A stretch of DNA of 64,000 nucleotides. Origin: Nocardia suismassiliense (GTDB lineage Bacteria > Actinomycetota > Actinomycetes > Mycobacteriales > Mycobacteriaceae). The position numbers were made by a program, and so were the translations under genes. The stretch is taken from positions 8,121,383-8,185,382 of the forward strand of contig NZ_LT985361.1 in assembly GCF_900269665.1 (NCBI RefSeq). The letters run 5' to 3'. Under the pieces are notes generated by a model. The model had not been told where the DNA came from, did not search any database, and saw nothing but the letters and a program-made list of their open reading frames with translations. Positions 25,567 to 35,612 of this stretch are shown here, one piece after another. Position 1 is the stretch's first letter. Each line of letters opens with the position of its first letter.

Positions 25567-26726
25567 GTCGAGCCCCCGCCGCTCACTTCCTGTTCGAAGA
25601 AGTGCCTGTTGCGCTCGGCGTCTTCGACAGCGCGCTGATCGGCGAGCCGTTGCAGGATCTCGGTGGCCAGCACACCGCCCCGCACGGCACCCGAATCATC
25701 CACCGCGACACCGACTCCGGACGGCGAGGAGATCGCGGCGTCCAACGCCTGCCGCAGATCACCGGTCGGGGTGAACAGCGAGCCACCCGCGGACGTGCTC
25801 GCCGCCAGCGAACGTCCGCCACGCACCGCCTCCACCCCGGTGACGTCGATCCAGCCGACCGGCTTACCTTCGGCGTCCACGATCAATACCCAGTCGCCGC
25901 GGTCCAGCCGCAGCGACGGCACCTCCGCCGAGGTCGCGGTCCGAATCTCGTGCAGCGGAACATCTTTCGCCGAACGGAAGGAGAGCCCACGATAGCCGCG
26001 GTCGCGTCCGACGAAATCGGCAACGAAATCGGTGGCCGGCTGGGCCAATACATGATCCGGCGGATCGTACTGCTGCAACACCCCGCCGCGGCCGAACACC
26101 GCGAGGCGATCACCGAGGGTGATCGCCTCGTCGATGTCGTGCGTGACGAATACGATGGTCTTCTGCAATTCGGCCTGCAGCCTTTGCATCTCGGTCTGCA
26201 ACTCGGCCCGCACCACCGGATCGACCGCGCTGAACGGCTCGTCCATCAGCAGCACCGGCGGGTCCGCGGCCAGCGCCCTGGCCACCCCGACGCGCTGCTG
26301 CTGACCGCCGGACAGCTGCGCCGGATATCGGCCGGCCAGCGACCGATCCAGGCCGACCCGGTCGAGCACCTCCAGCGCCGCCGCGCGGGCGGCCTTGCGC
26401 GAATCACCGCGCAGCACCGGCACGGTCGCCACATTGTCGACGACCGTGCGGTGCGGCAGCAGTCCACCGCTCTGGATCACGTAACCGATACCGAGCCGCA
26501 GCTTTACCGGGTCGACCGTCGAAATGTCTTGTCCGGCAATGGTGATGCTGCCGGAACTGGGCGTGATCATCCGGTTGATCATCCGCATCGAGGTGGTCTT
26601 GCCGCAGCCGGACGGGCCGACGAACACGGTGAACGACCCGGAGTCGATGCGCAGATCGAGGTCGGTGACGGCGTGCGTGCCGTCCGGATAGGTCTTGCTG
26701 ATACCGCGGAATTCGATATCGGACAA
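25563..26726 (-). CDS. OpuC/ProV-type ABC ATPase with C-terminal CBS-like region
   Basis: 387 residues. Walker A GPSGCGKTT (37-45), Q-loop Q85, signature LSGGQQQR (138-145), Walker B VLLMDEP (158-164) and a switch histidine in VTHDID. Residues ~265-375 resemble the paired CBS domains of OpuA/ProV ATPases that sense ionic strength or nucleotides. The start is TTG; a TAGGAG site 10 bases upstream supports it. It follows the binding-protein gene by 10 bases. Powers uptake of osmoprotectants such as betaine. Confidence 0.93.
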   Translation of the reverse strand: MSDIEFRGISKTYPDGTHAVTDLDLRIDSGSFTVFVGPSGCGKTTSMRMINRMITPSSGSITIAGQDISTVDPVKLRLGIGYVIQSGGLLPHRTVVDNVATVPVLRGDSRKAARAAALEVLDRVGLDRSLAGRYPAQLSGGQQQRVGVARALAADPPVLLMDEPFSAVDPVVRAELQTEMQRLQAELQKTIVFVTHDIDEAITLGDRLAVFGRGGVLQQYDPPDHVLAQPATDFVADFVGRDRGYRGLSFRSAKDVPLHEIRTATSAEVPSLRLDRGDWVLIVDAEGKPVGWIDVTGVEAVRGGRSLAASTSAGGSLFTPTGDLRQALDAAISSPSGVGVAVDDSGAVRGGVLATEILQRLADQRAVEDAERNRHFFEQEVSGGGST

Positions 26727-26736
26727 CGCTTTTCTC

Positions 26737-27729
26737 CTACCCGGTGGGGGTCTTCAGCCCCTGCGCGGCCACCCACGCCGCAGCCGCGGCCTTGGGCTCG
26801 GTCTTGCTGCTACCGGAGACGGCCTCGTTCAGTTTGATCAGTTCCGCGGTGGTCAGCTTCGCCGAGGCCGCGTTGAGGGCGGCCAGCGCCTTGTCCGACT
26901 TCTTGGCCGCGTTGAACAGCGGGACCACGTTCTGCGCGGCGAAGTTGTGCTTCGGATCCGCAAGCACCACAAGGTTGTTCTGCGTGATGGCGGGCGAGGT
27001 GGTGAAGATATCGGCCGCGGTCACCTGACCCTCGACCAGCGCGCGCACGGTGGCGGGCCCGCCACCGTCGGCGATCGGCACGAAGTTGTTCGGGGCGATG
27101 TCGAGGTTGTAGTTCTTCTTCAGGCCGGGCAGGCCGCCCGGACGCTCCTGGAATTCCGCGGGCGCACCGAATTTCACCTCGGCGGAGTGGGCGGCCAGGT
27201 CGGCGATGGACTGCAGGTTCCAGCGTTCGGCGGTGGCCTTGGTGACCACCACCGCGTCGGAATCCTCACCGGGGGCTGGGGTTCCGATGGCCAGCTCCGA
27301 ACCGAGCGCCTTGGCGAGCGCGCCGTCGACGTCGGCGGCGCTGGTCGCCGTCGCGTTCTTGTCCAGGTATTGCAGCAGGTTGCCGGTGTACTCGGGGATC
27401 ACCGAGATCGCGCACTGACGCACCGCCGGGACGTAGGCTTCCCGGCTGCCGATGTTCAGCTTGGTCTCGACCTTGAATCCGTTGACTCGCAAGACCTCCG
27501 CGTAGATCTCCGCGACGGTCTCGGACTCCGGGAAGTTCGCCGAGCCGACGATGAGGCCGTCGCCTTCGCAGTCGCCCTTGCTCGCGAGCGGGTCGGAGTT
27601 GCCGCAGGCGGACAGGATCATGGCGGCGGCCAACGCCGTCGCGGCGACGATGCATCGGACGGCGCGCATGGTGAGCCGCAGCGCCGACCGACCGTGCCGC
27701 GCGGCATCGGGGGTGATCGAGGTTTTCAC
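26737..27729 (-). CDS. Quaternary-amine substrate-binding lipoprotein (OpuCC/ProX class)
   Basis: 330 residues from a GTG start with GGAAGG upstream. Lipobox LSAC with Cys42; the signal is long, and an internal Met at residue 21 would give a more usual length. The mature part is an OpuAC-type periplasmic-binding fold (IVGSANFPESETVAEIYAEVLRVNGF; FAAQNVVPLFNAAKKSD). First gene of the SBP-ATPase-permease-permease operon. It should be anchored outside the membrane and deliver glycine betaine, choline or a similar solute. Confidence 0.93.
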   Translation of the reverse strand: MKTSITPDAARHGRSALRLTMRAVRCIVAATALAAAMILSACGNSDPLASKGDCEGDGLIVGSANFPESETVAEIYAEVLRVNGFKVETKLNIGSREAYVPAVRQCAISVIPEYTGNLLQYLDKNATATSAADVDGALAKALGSELAIGTPAPGEDSDAVVVTKATAERWNLQSIADLAAHSAEVKFGAPAEFQERPGGLPGLKKNYNLDIAPNNFVPIADGGGPATVRALVEGQVTAADIFTTSPAITQNNLVVLADPKHNFAAQNVVPLFNAAKKSDKALAALNAASAKLTTAELIKLNEAVSGSSKTEPKAAAAAWVAAQGLKTPTG

Positions 27730-27865
27730 TGGAGTCCTTCCGGCATGACGGGCAGTGCGAGGTCCCGGGGCAGCACAGCCACCGGTACATTCTGGGTGTC
27801 CATACTGCCCGCTTCAGGGTCTTCCTGTTAGCTCTGTCGGTCTCTCGGAGAGTTGGTGTCGCCGG

Positions 27866-28753
27866 ATGGTGTTGCCCGCGTCGCTGCGGATGCTGGCTCG
27901 ATTACTGGTCGTCGCGACCGCCGCACTGGCCGTATCCTGCGGGAACGGTGAGCAGGGCGCGCGGATCACGGTCGGCGCCGGTGACTCGATCGAGTCGGGG
28001 CTGCTCGCCGAAATATATGCGGGCGCACTGGCTCGGGCCGGCGCGCGCACGTCGGTCGAGGCGCGGCTGGGCGGGCGCGCCGACTATCTGGCGGCACTCG
28101 ACGCGGGGCGGGTCGACCTGGTCGGTGAGCACAACGGTGCGCTGCTGGCCTTCCTCGACACCACCGCCCCCGACCGCACGCCCGACCAGGTGCGTAAGGC
28201 GCTGAGCAAGTCGCTGCCCGAGGGATTGGTGGTCACCGATGCCGCCGACGGCACCGATCTTCGGCCGCGCGTCATCCTTACCAGCGAGGCGGCGGCGCGC
28301 GACAACGTGCGCACCGTCGGTGATCTCGTGCCACGCTGCGGCACGCTCACCATCGGCGTTGCGCCCGTCCCGGACTTGATCGCCCTACCATCCGCGCTCG
28401 AACAGGTGGCGGACTGCGCCACGACCGTGCGGTTCCCCGACGCGGCGGCGCTGCGAAAGGCGCTGCTGGACGGACAGGTTCAAGCCGGGCTGCTGACCGG
28501 GCCGCCCGCCGTCGTACCCGGGTCGACCGACGGGCTGACGATCCTGTCCGACGCCGACTACGCCCTGCGCGCGGAGAACGTGCTGCCGCTGTTCCGCAAG
28601 GGTGTGCTCGACGAGCTGCAGATCAAGAAGCTCAATTATGTTGCGGGCGAACTCACCACCGACGATCTCGCGGCGATGATCCGCGGCGTCCGGGACGAGG
28701 GCGCGAAGCCCGCGGAGCTGGCGCGCAGGTGGCTCGATGACCACTCGCTGTAA
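27866..28753 (+). CDS. Second, divergent OpuC-type substrate-binding lipoprotein
   Basis: 295 residues; lipobox LAVSC with Cys25 just after a hydrophobic stretch. The mature domain parallels the neighbouring binding protein (IESGLLAEIYAGALARAG; DYALRAENVLPLFRKG; ELTTDDLAAMI), so the two are paralogues transcribed divergently across 136 bases. There is no second permease set, so it probably shares the neighbouring transporter and widens its substrate range; that is inference. Two ATGs (27866 and 27887) both give a plausible signal peptide; I kept the longer. Confidence 0.85.
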   Translation: MVLPASLRMLARLLVVATAALAVSCGNGEQGARITVGAGDSIESGLLAEIYAGALARAGARTSVEARLGGRADYLAALDAGRVDLVGEHNGALLAFLDTTAPDRTPDQVRKALSKSLPEGLVVTDAADGTDLRPRVILTSEAAARDNVRTVGDLVPRCGTLTIGVAPVPDLIALPSALEQVADCATTVRFPDAAALRKALLDGQVQAGLLTGPPAVVPGSTDGLTILSDADYALRAENVLPLFRKGVLDELQIKKLNYVAGELTTDDLAAMIRGVRDEGAKPAELARRWLDDHSL

Positions 28754-28794
28754 ACACCGCACGTTCGGCACCGGACATCGCTAACGTCTGACCA

Positions 28795-29016
28795 GTGAGT
28801 ATCAGGTTCATCGGCGGCTATGTGGCGCTCGTGGCGATTCTGCTGTTCGTATGGGCGACCAATACGGACCGCAATCCCGTGTTCGCGGCATCCCTGATTT
28901 TCGCGCTGTGCGCGATGATCGCCATGAACGTCTGGATCCACCTGTCCGATCGTCGGCAACGCAATACACGAAAGGCGCCCCGCCCCGATCGGGACAAGGC
29001 GCCTTCCAGCGAGTGA
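28795..29016 (+). CDS. Small two-TM membrane protein
   Basis: 73 residues, GTG start. Two predicted membrane segments (about 5-20 and 28-48) and a basic, polar C-terminus rich in Arg, Lys and Pro. No family recognised. Its 3' end contains an inverted repeat that probably doubles as the terminator of the converging malic-enzyme gene. Confidence 0.65.
   Translation: MSIRFIGGYVALVAILLFVWATNTDRNPVFAASLIFALCAMIAMNVWIHLSDRRQRNTRKAPRPDRDKAPSSE
28972..29005 (-). terminator. Terminator of the malic-enzyme gene, inside the convergent coding end
   Basis: AAGGCGCC and GGCGCCTT form a perfect 8-bp stem. On the minus strand it starts 13 bases beyond the malic-enzyme stop and is followed by TTCGTG. Confidence 0.55.
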
Positions 29017-29019
29017 TTG

Positions 29020-30216
<1,197 letters not shown>

Positions 30217-30687
30217 GATTTCACTCCTGCTCGGGCCGGACAAACCGGGGGACGGTTACCGCCGGGTATATAGGTATTAGTGTCTACAGTCGCTCCACAG
30301 GCTCCGCTCCTGTGGATTCTTTATGCTCATCGAGTGCGCAGACCGGTACGTTTCGCGTGTGACGGCGGGTCACAAAAACCCGTTGTCGATTTCGCTGACG
30401 TGGCGCGGCACTGATCCGCGGAGCGGGAGCCGGACGGGTGGGTCCGGACAGAACATGCGGCGTGATCCTCGGGTCGCGACGGTGCGTCGCGAGGCGGAGA
30501 TCTCCGTAACTCCAGTACCCGGCGGTGGCTTAGGTAAAGGAATCCGACACATTCTGCCAGCACGGTCTGCGACTTGCCAAACCGGTCTGGTTCTCGCCGT
30601 GTCGCCTGCCCGCACCCAGCTTACTGCGACGGAATTACCGGACGGTAAGCGAAAACTCGCGTACCGCGCCGACCGGGCGGTGAGTTG
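30217..30687. other. 471-base intergenic region with two inverted repeats
   Basis: No gene is supported here; short open frames lack ribosome sites and coding character. TCCACAGG-N7-CCTGTGGA (30294-30316) is a perfect 8-bp inverted repeat about 80 bases upstream of the malic-enzyme start, and could be an operator or a 5'-UTR hairpin. TTACCG-GA-CGGTAA (30635-30648), flanked by GCTTAC/GTAAGC, lies 40 bases past the FAD-oxidoreductase stop and may be its terminator or a second site. Confidence 0.5.
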
Positions 30688-32586
30688 TCACAACGCGATC
30701 GGGTCGGCCGGTGTGAGGTGCGCGGCGGTCGTCGCCGCTGGGTCGTCCGCAGGCAAAATCTCCGGCGCGTCGGGGATCGCCGCCGATCGCGCGCTCAGCA
30801 CGCCGACCTCGCGGGCATGCGCGACCGCCGGTCCGCGCGCATCGAGCACCAGCGCCTCGCGACGCCCCGACGGACCGCGGGCGTCGAGCACGAGCGTCTC
30901 CCGCCGAGGGGCCGGTCCGCGGGCGTCGAACACCAGGGTCTCCCGCCGGATGGACGGGTCGTGCGCGTCGAGCGCGAGCGCCTCGCGCCTGCCCCGCGCG
31001 ACCGGCTCGCGGGCGGGCGGCACAGCAATCTCCTTGGCACCGACCACGCCCGCGTCCAATGCCGCGATCTCGCGGGCGTCCGGGCGCACCCACACGTTGT
31101 CCAGGCCCCCTGACATCAACCGCACCCGCCAATCCGCCTCGGCCCCGGGGTGATCGGTGCGCCGATGCATGCCGCGGCTCTCGGTCCGCGCCAGCGCGCT
31201 GTACTTGGTCCATCGCGCCACGGCCAGCAACGCGGCCGCCTGCCTGGCCCGCAACCGATCCAATCCGGTGCCGCCCAGGTCGAATTCGGCGCCGGGCCAC
31301 ATCGAGTCGAGTTCGCCGATGCTGTCGACCAGGCTGCCCGCGCTGCGCCAGTAGCTGCGCCGCAGCGGCAGCGTGTGCTCCTGCACGAGCCCGACCACCG
31401 CGCGCGGATCGATCCGGGACACCTCGCTGAGCCCCGCCCCCGGCACCTCGCGCACCGGACTGCGCAGGTCGGCCGCGCGCGCGTACCTGGCCGCACCGGC
31501 ACCGGCCCACACCCCGGAGGCGATGGCCCAGGCACCGCCCTGACCACCGAAGCCGCTGACCGCGCCGGTGATCAGCTCCCTGGTGGTCACGTCACCCGCG
31601 CCGAACAACCCGCCGATCGTGGTCGCACAGTCGTGGTTCGCGACCCGCAATCCGCCCGTGCCGCGCACCGTGCCCTCGAGCACCGCGCGCAGCGGTACCC
31701 GGCCGGTGTGGTCGACCAGGCCCTGCTCGGTCAGCCGGCCGCGCATCGCGACGGGCACGTCGTCGAGTGCCGCGAACACCCGATGGCCGTCGGCGATGGC
31801 AACGAAGGCGGCGGCGCGGTGGCCTTCGAGGACGGCCCCTGACTCGTCGTACAGGGTGGCGAAATGCAGCCCGAGCTCGGACGCGGACTTCGGCCGGCGA
31901 GCCGAGGGCTGCGCATGCAGCACGGGCGTCAGGCCGTACGCACTGGAGAACTCCATGCCAGAGAGTTCGGCGCCGGCTTCCGCGGCGAACAGCAGGCCGT
32001 CGCCGGTGTCCACATCCGTGCCCGCGCCGCCGGAGAGGAAGGCACAACCGCCGGTGGCCACCACCACGGCGCCCGCACGGACGGTCCACGCCTGGCAGTG
32101 GTTGTGCAGCTGCACCCCGGTGGCCCCGGCGACGCCGCCGTCGCGATCGACGAGCAGTTGCAGGGCCGGATGATGGTCGAGGACGCGCACCCCCGCGTCG
32201 AGCGCGCTGCGCCGCATCCGGCGCAGATAACTCGCGCCGTCCAGATACACCCGCAGCGAAGAGCCGGGTCCCGCGCCTGGGAATCGATAACCCCAGCGGG
32301 CCAGCTGCTCGACCCGCAGGTGCGTCTCCTCCAGTACGCGGTGCATCCATTCCGGATCGCCGAGTCCGCCGCCGTGTGTGTACCCACGGCGCACCGCCTC
32401 GTCCCTCGCCGGGCCGGGGGGAATGTTCCACAACGAGGTGGTGCCGTGCGCGGTCGGCCCGCTGGTGCCGCATCTGGCCTTGTCGGCGAGCACCACTCGG
32501 GCGCCGGTGGCGGCGGCGGAGACGGCGGCCCAGGTTCCGGCAGGGCCTCCGCCCAGAACCAGTACGTCCGTCTCGAGTTCGGTCAC
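30688..32586 (-). CDS. FAD-dependent oxidoreductase (fumarate-reductase/NadB-like) with tandem-repeat tail
   Basis: 632 residues. FAD-binding GGGPAG (12-17), VVVATGGCAF with the glycine-rich FAD contact, and a GGLFGAGDVTTRELITGAVSGFGGQGG segment place it in the fumarate reductase/succinate dehydrogenase/L-aspartate oxidase flavoprotein group. A helical C-terminal domain contains RGMHRRTDHPGAEADWRVR, like the capping end of that group. The last ~110 residues are unusual: four copies of a 14-residue repeat (RRE-T/A-LVLDARGP type), then an acidic Ala-rich end. The GTG at MTELETDV was chosen because the nucleotide-binding strand then begins normally. No iron-sulfur partner gene is adjacent, and the substrate is unknown. 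Confidence 0.8.
   Translation of the reverse strand: MTELETDVLVLGGGPAGTWAAVSAAATGARVVLADKARCGTSGPTAHGTTSLWNIPPGPARDEAVRRGYTHGGGLGDPEWMHRVLEETHLRVEQLARWGYRFPGAGPGSSLRVYLDGASYLRRMRRSALDAGVRVLDHHPALQLLVDRDGGVAGATGVQLHNHCQAWTVRAGAVVVATGGCAFLSGGAGTDVDTGDGLLFAAEAGAELSGMEFSSAYGLTPVLHAQPSARRPKSASELGLHFATLYDESGAVLEGHRAAAFVAIADGHRVFAALDDVPVAMRGRLTEQGLVDHTGRVPLRAVLEGTVRGTGGLRVANHDCATTIGGLFGAGDVTTRELITGAVSGFGGQGGAWAIASGVWAGAGAARYARAADLRSPVREVPGAGLSEVSRIDPRAVVGLVQEHTLPLRRSYWRSAGSLVDSIGELDSMWPGAEFDLGGTGLDRLRARQAAALLAVARWTKYSALARTESRGMHRRTDHPGAEADWRVRLMSGGLDNVWVRPDAREIAALDAGVVGAKEIAVPPAREPVARGRREALALDAHDPSIRRETLVFDARGPAPRRETLVLDARGPSGRREALVLDARGPAVAHAREVGVLSARSAAIPDAPEILPADDPAATTAAHLTPADPIAL
30830..30997. 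repeat. Four tandem 42-bp repeats in frame
   Basis: Units begin at 30830, 30872, 30914 and 30956. All start GG[TAG] and share the core GCGTCGA and [AC]GCCTC/GTCTC blocks, with 20-35% divergence between copies by eye. The period is a multiple of three and the reading frame of the flavoenzyme is kept, giving a 14-residue repeat. Confidence 0.85.
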
Positions 32587-32693
32587 AATGAGAAATGTTC
32601 GGCCACAATTCACGTTGCCGCAACCATTAGCGGAATATTTAGCGGTGGCGTTTCGGATTCGATGTCAGCCGAATGTCATAACGCCGCCCTAGA

Positions 32694-32960
32694 TCAACTC
32701 CACCACTGCGTCCACAGCAATAATCCAGCGAAGATAAAAACAACCGCAGATCCGGAAAAGGCGGCGAAACCCCGACGCTTGTCCGAATAAATCTGCGCCG
32801 CAACGGCAATCACGGCCACCACCACATGCCACGCCACCGACTCGGCGCCCGGACCCGGGAAGTCCCGGCGCCCCGCCATGACCGCGGTACCGACGATGAC
32901 CAGCATCAGCGCGACGGTGCCCGCGGCGACGATCCCGCTGAGGCCACGCAGCAGCCTCAC
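32694..32960 (-). CDS. Small membrane protein
   Basis: 88 residues with three predicted membrane segments (about 6-28, 43-57, 66-86). GTG start overlaps the stop of the upstream PHP-phosphoesterase gene (GTGA), so it is translationally coupled to it. No family recognised. Confidence 0.7.
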   Translation of the reverse strand: MRLLRGLSGIVAAGTVALMLVIVGTAVMAGRRDFPGPGAESVAWHVVVAVIAVAAQIYSDKRRGFAAFSGSAVVFIFAGLLLWTQWWS

Positions 32961-33811
32961 GAAGCGATCACCGGCACACCGGTCGCCTTACCCACCAGCA
33001 CCTCGTATTGCGCTGGGTCGGTGGTGAACTCGCCGAGGCGGATGGTCTTGTTGGTGCCGTGGTAGTCCGACGACCCGGTGGTGAGCAGGCCGAGCTCGGC
33101 GGCCAGACCGGCCAGCACCGCGCGGTCCTGCGCCGAATGGTCCGGATGGTCGAGTTCCAAGCCGCCCAGTCCGAGCGTGGCCAGCTCCCTGATGTCGTCC
33201 AAGGCGAGCAACCGGCCGCGCTTACGGGCCCGCGCGTGGGCGATCACGCTGACCCCGCCCGCGGTGGCGATCATCTCCACCGCGCGCCGCAGCGGCGTGT
33301 CGGCTTTCTCCACGTAATACGGGCCGTGCGGCGCGAGCAATTCGTCGAAGGCGGCGTCGACACTGGGCACCACACCCGCCGCCACCAGTGCCCTGGCCAA
33401 GTGCGGCCGGCCCGCGGACGCCCCGGCCGAGCCGAGCACCGCGTCCGGATCGATCGGTAACCCGTCGGCCACCATGCGCTCGGCCATCGCGCGCACCCGC
33501 TCGATCCGCTCGCCACGCAACCGCTCCCGCTCGTCGGCGAAACTGCGGTCGGCCGGGTCGAACAGATAAGCCAGCAGATGCACCGGCACCGGCCAGCCGT
33601 CCTCGCCGAGGCCGGTGCAGGACATCTCCATGCCGCGGACCAGCGTCAACCCCTGCGGCAGCGCGTCGACCGCCTCGGTCCAGCCCGACGTGGTGTCGTG
33701 GTCGGTGATCGCGAGCACGTCCAAGCCCGCGGCGGCCGCGTTGCGAACCAGTTCCGCCGGGGTGTCGGTGCCGTCGGACGCGGTCGAGTGGGTATGCAGA
33801 TCAATGCGCAC
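32957..33811 (-). CDS. PHP-domain metal-dependent phosphoesterase (TrpH/RNase AM-like)
   Basis: 284 residues starting at MRIDLHTHSTASDG, which carries the first metal-binding histidines (H6, H8) and D13 of the PHP fold; ITDHDT, H-rich VIAHARARKR and TTGSSDYHG supply the others. Members hydrolyse 3',5'-bisphosphonucleotides or the 5' ends of short RNAs. The GTG was chosen because the motif begins immediately and GAGG precedes it. It is divergent from corA. Confidence 0.9.
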   Translation of the reverse strand: MRIDLHTHSTASDGTDTPAELVRNAAAAGLDVLAITDHDTTSGWTEAVDALPQGLTLVRGMEMSCTGLGEDGWPVPVHLLAYLFDPADRSFADERERLRGERIERVRAMAERMVADGLPIDPDAVLGSAGASAGRPHLARALVAAGVVPSVDAAFDELLAPHGPYYVEKADTPLRRAVEMIATAGGVSVIAHARARKRGRLLALDDIRELATLGLGGLELDHPDHSAQDRAVLAGLAAELGLLTTGSSDYHGTNKTIRLGEFTTDPAQYEVLVGKATGVPVIAS

Positions 33812-33949
33812 GCCCTCAGTCTTACAGTGCTCGATCGGCGGCACTCGCGGGTCCCTGCGTGGTCACGCTTCGCTACCGCCTCCGGGCCCGACGCTCATGC
33901 CGCGGGCGTGCGCCCCGAACCGCACACACAGGCGACGTAGCATCGCCGT

Positions 33950-35020
33950 GTGCCATCGATACCGTCGTTCCGTGGTTCCGGCCGCGGACCACAGCAGCAG
34001 CTGCCGCGGATCCCCATCCCGACCGCGCGGGCCATTGTGGACTGTGGCGTCTACGTCGAGGGACAGCGACTGCCCGGCAGATTCACCCACCGCGAGGCGC
34101 TGGCCGAGGTGCGCAACCGGGGCGCAGGCTTCGTCTGGGTCGGCCTGCACGATCCGGACGAGCGCCAGATGGCCGATATCGCCGAGACGTTCGGGCTGCA
34201 CGCGCTCGCCGCCGAAGACGCCGTGCACGCGCATCAGCGCCCGAAGCTGGAGCGCTACGACGACACGCTGGTTTTGGTTATGCGGACGGTCGCCTATGTC
34301 GAGCACGAAATGCACAGCGTCAGCGAGATCGTGGAGACCGGCGAGATCATGATCTTCGCCGCGCCGGACTTCGTGGTGAGCGTGCGCCACGGCGAGCACT
34401 CCGAACTGGCCTCGCTGCGCAAGGAATTGGAGGCCGATCCGGCCCAGCTGATGCTCGGCACCGGCGCGGTGCTGCACGCGATCGCCGATCACGTGGTGGA
34501 TTCCTACATCGAGGTGACGCAGTCGATCGAACTCGATATCGACGCGATGGAGGAGGCGGTCTTCACGCCGCGCAATCGCATCACGATCGAGTCGATCTAT
34601 CAGCTCAAGCGCGAAGTGGTGGAGTTACGCCGGGCCGTGAACCCGCTCGCGGTCCCGCTCCAGATACTCGGGCACAAGCCGGATGTGCCGCTGCCCAAGG
34701 AGATTCGGCGTTACATGCGTGACGTGGCCGATCACCACGCCGGGGTGGCCGAGCGGATCACCGATTTCGACGAGGCGCTCAGTGCGTTGATCAGTGCCGT
34801 GCTGGCCAAGGTCGGCGTGCAGCAGAACACCGACATGCGCACGATCTCGGCGTGGGTCGCGATCGCCGCGGTGCCGACGATGATCGCGGGTCTCTACGGC
34901 ATGAACTTCACCCACATCCCGGGATCCGAAGATGTGTGGGGCTTTTGGCTGGTCGTCGTGGTCACCCTGGGCATCTGCATAGGGTTGTACGTCAACTTTC
35001 ACCGCAACAACTGGCTGTAG
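33950..35020 (+). CDS. corA: CorA-family magnesium/cobalt transporter
   Basis: 356 residues. A long cytosolic N-terminal domain is followed by two C-terminal membrane segments with the selectivity motif G317-M-N319 (YGMNF) between them, and a short basic tail (NFHRNNWL). Forms a pentameric Mg2+ channel in known members. GTG start (MPSIPSF). It converges with the SUFU-like gene 7 bases away. Confidence 0.95.
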   Translation: MPSIPSFRGSGRGPQQQLPRIPIPTARAIVDCGVYVEGQRLPGRFTHREALAEVRNRGAGFVWVGLHDPDERQMADIAETFGLHALAAEDAVHAHQRPKLERYDDTLVLVMRTVAYVEHEMHSVSEIVETGEIMIFAAPDFVVSVRHGEHSELASLRKELEADPAQLMLGTGAVLHAIADHVVDSYIEVTQSIELDIDAMEEAVFTPRNRITIESIYQLKREVVELRRAVNPLAVPLQILGHKPDVPLPKEIRRYMRDVADHHAGVAERITDFDEALSALISAVLAKVGVQQNTDMRTISAWVAIAAVPTMIAGLYGMNFTHIPGSEDVWGFWLVVVVTLGICIGLYVNFHRNNWL

Positions 35021-35027
35021 CGCCGGA

Positions 35028-35609
35028 TCACAGACTGGCAGCGCCTCTTTCGGGGTCACGCACGTCGATGCCCGCCTCTGCCCATGCATCTCGCAGCGCC
35101 TGCGCCCCGCGCACCCGCACCCAGGCCGCCTCGGTCGCGGTCACCGGCGTCACCGCGAAGTACCGCACCGGTTCGGCTGGCTCGGGCAGCACCACCTCGG
35201 GAATCTCGCTCTCGCCCAACAACACCGCGGAGAACGGCGCGCCCTGCCACATCGGCTCACCCAGGTCCATCAGCGCATCGGCTTGCAGCACAACACCTTC
35301 CACGGCGGGCGCGGCGGCGAGCACCCCGAGCGTCTTGGCCAGTCCCGAACTGGCCCCAGCCGTGCCACGCAACGTGAGCACCAGCTCGGCCCGCGGCCCC
35401 TTGACCGGATCGGCAAGCAGCGCAGTGGGATCGCCCATCGGGTGGCGGGAGCCGCCCACCGTCGCGTAATGCACCAGCTCGCCGTCGGCGATGCGCAGGA
35501 TCTCGATGGGCTCCAAGCCGAGGAACGTCACCGACGCCGAATCGACGCCGGTCGTTTGCACACCGAAGTGGTCCAGCACACCGGCGCGGACCGTCGACAC
35601 CACCTCCAT
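35028..35609 (-). CDS. Suppressor-of-fused-like (SUFU domain) protein
   Basis: 193 residues, no signal or membrane segment. The order of motifs (HFG near 14, EPIEILRIADGELVHYATVGGSRHPM, RAELVLTLRG, then PVRYFAVTPVT) matches bacterial SUFU-family proteins, whose function is unknown but which are often linked to toxin-immunity or stress loci. The gene starts 3 bases after the stop of the stress-type membrane protein gene, so the two are probably cotranscribed. Confidence 0.75.
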   Translation of the reverse strand: MEVVSTVRAGVLDHFGVQTTGVDSASVTFLGLEPIEILRIADGELVHYATVGGSRHPMGDPTALLADPVKGPRAELVLTLRGTAGASSGLAKTLGVLAAAPAVEGVVLQADALMDLGEPMWQGAPFSAVLLGESEIPEVVLPEPAEPVRYFAVTPVTATEAAWVRVRGAQALRDAWAEAGIDVRDPERGAASL

Positions 35610-35612
35610 GCG

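Noticed and set aside
30830..30997. CRISPR array
   Set aside because: The repeats are contiguous without spacers, in frame, and diverged, so this is a coding minisatellite.
30323..31153. A 276-codon plus-strand frame at the repeat tail
   Set aside because: It reads the repeat array in antisense and has low-complexity Ser/Arg/Ala composition with no ribosome site.
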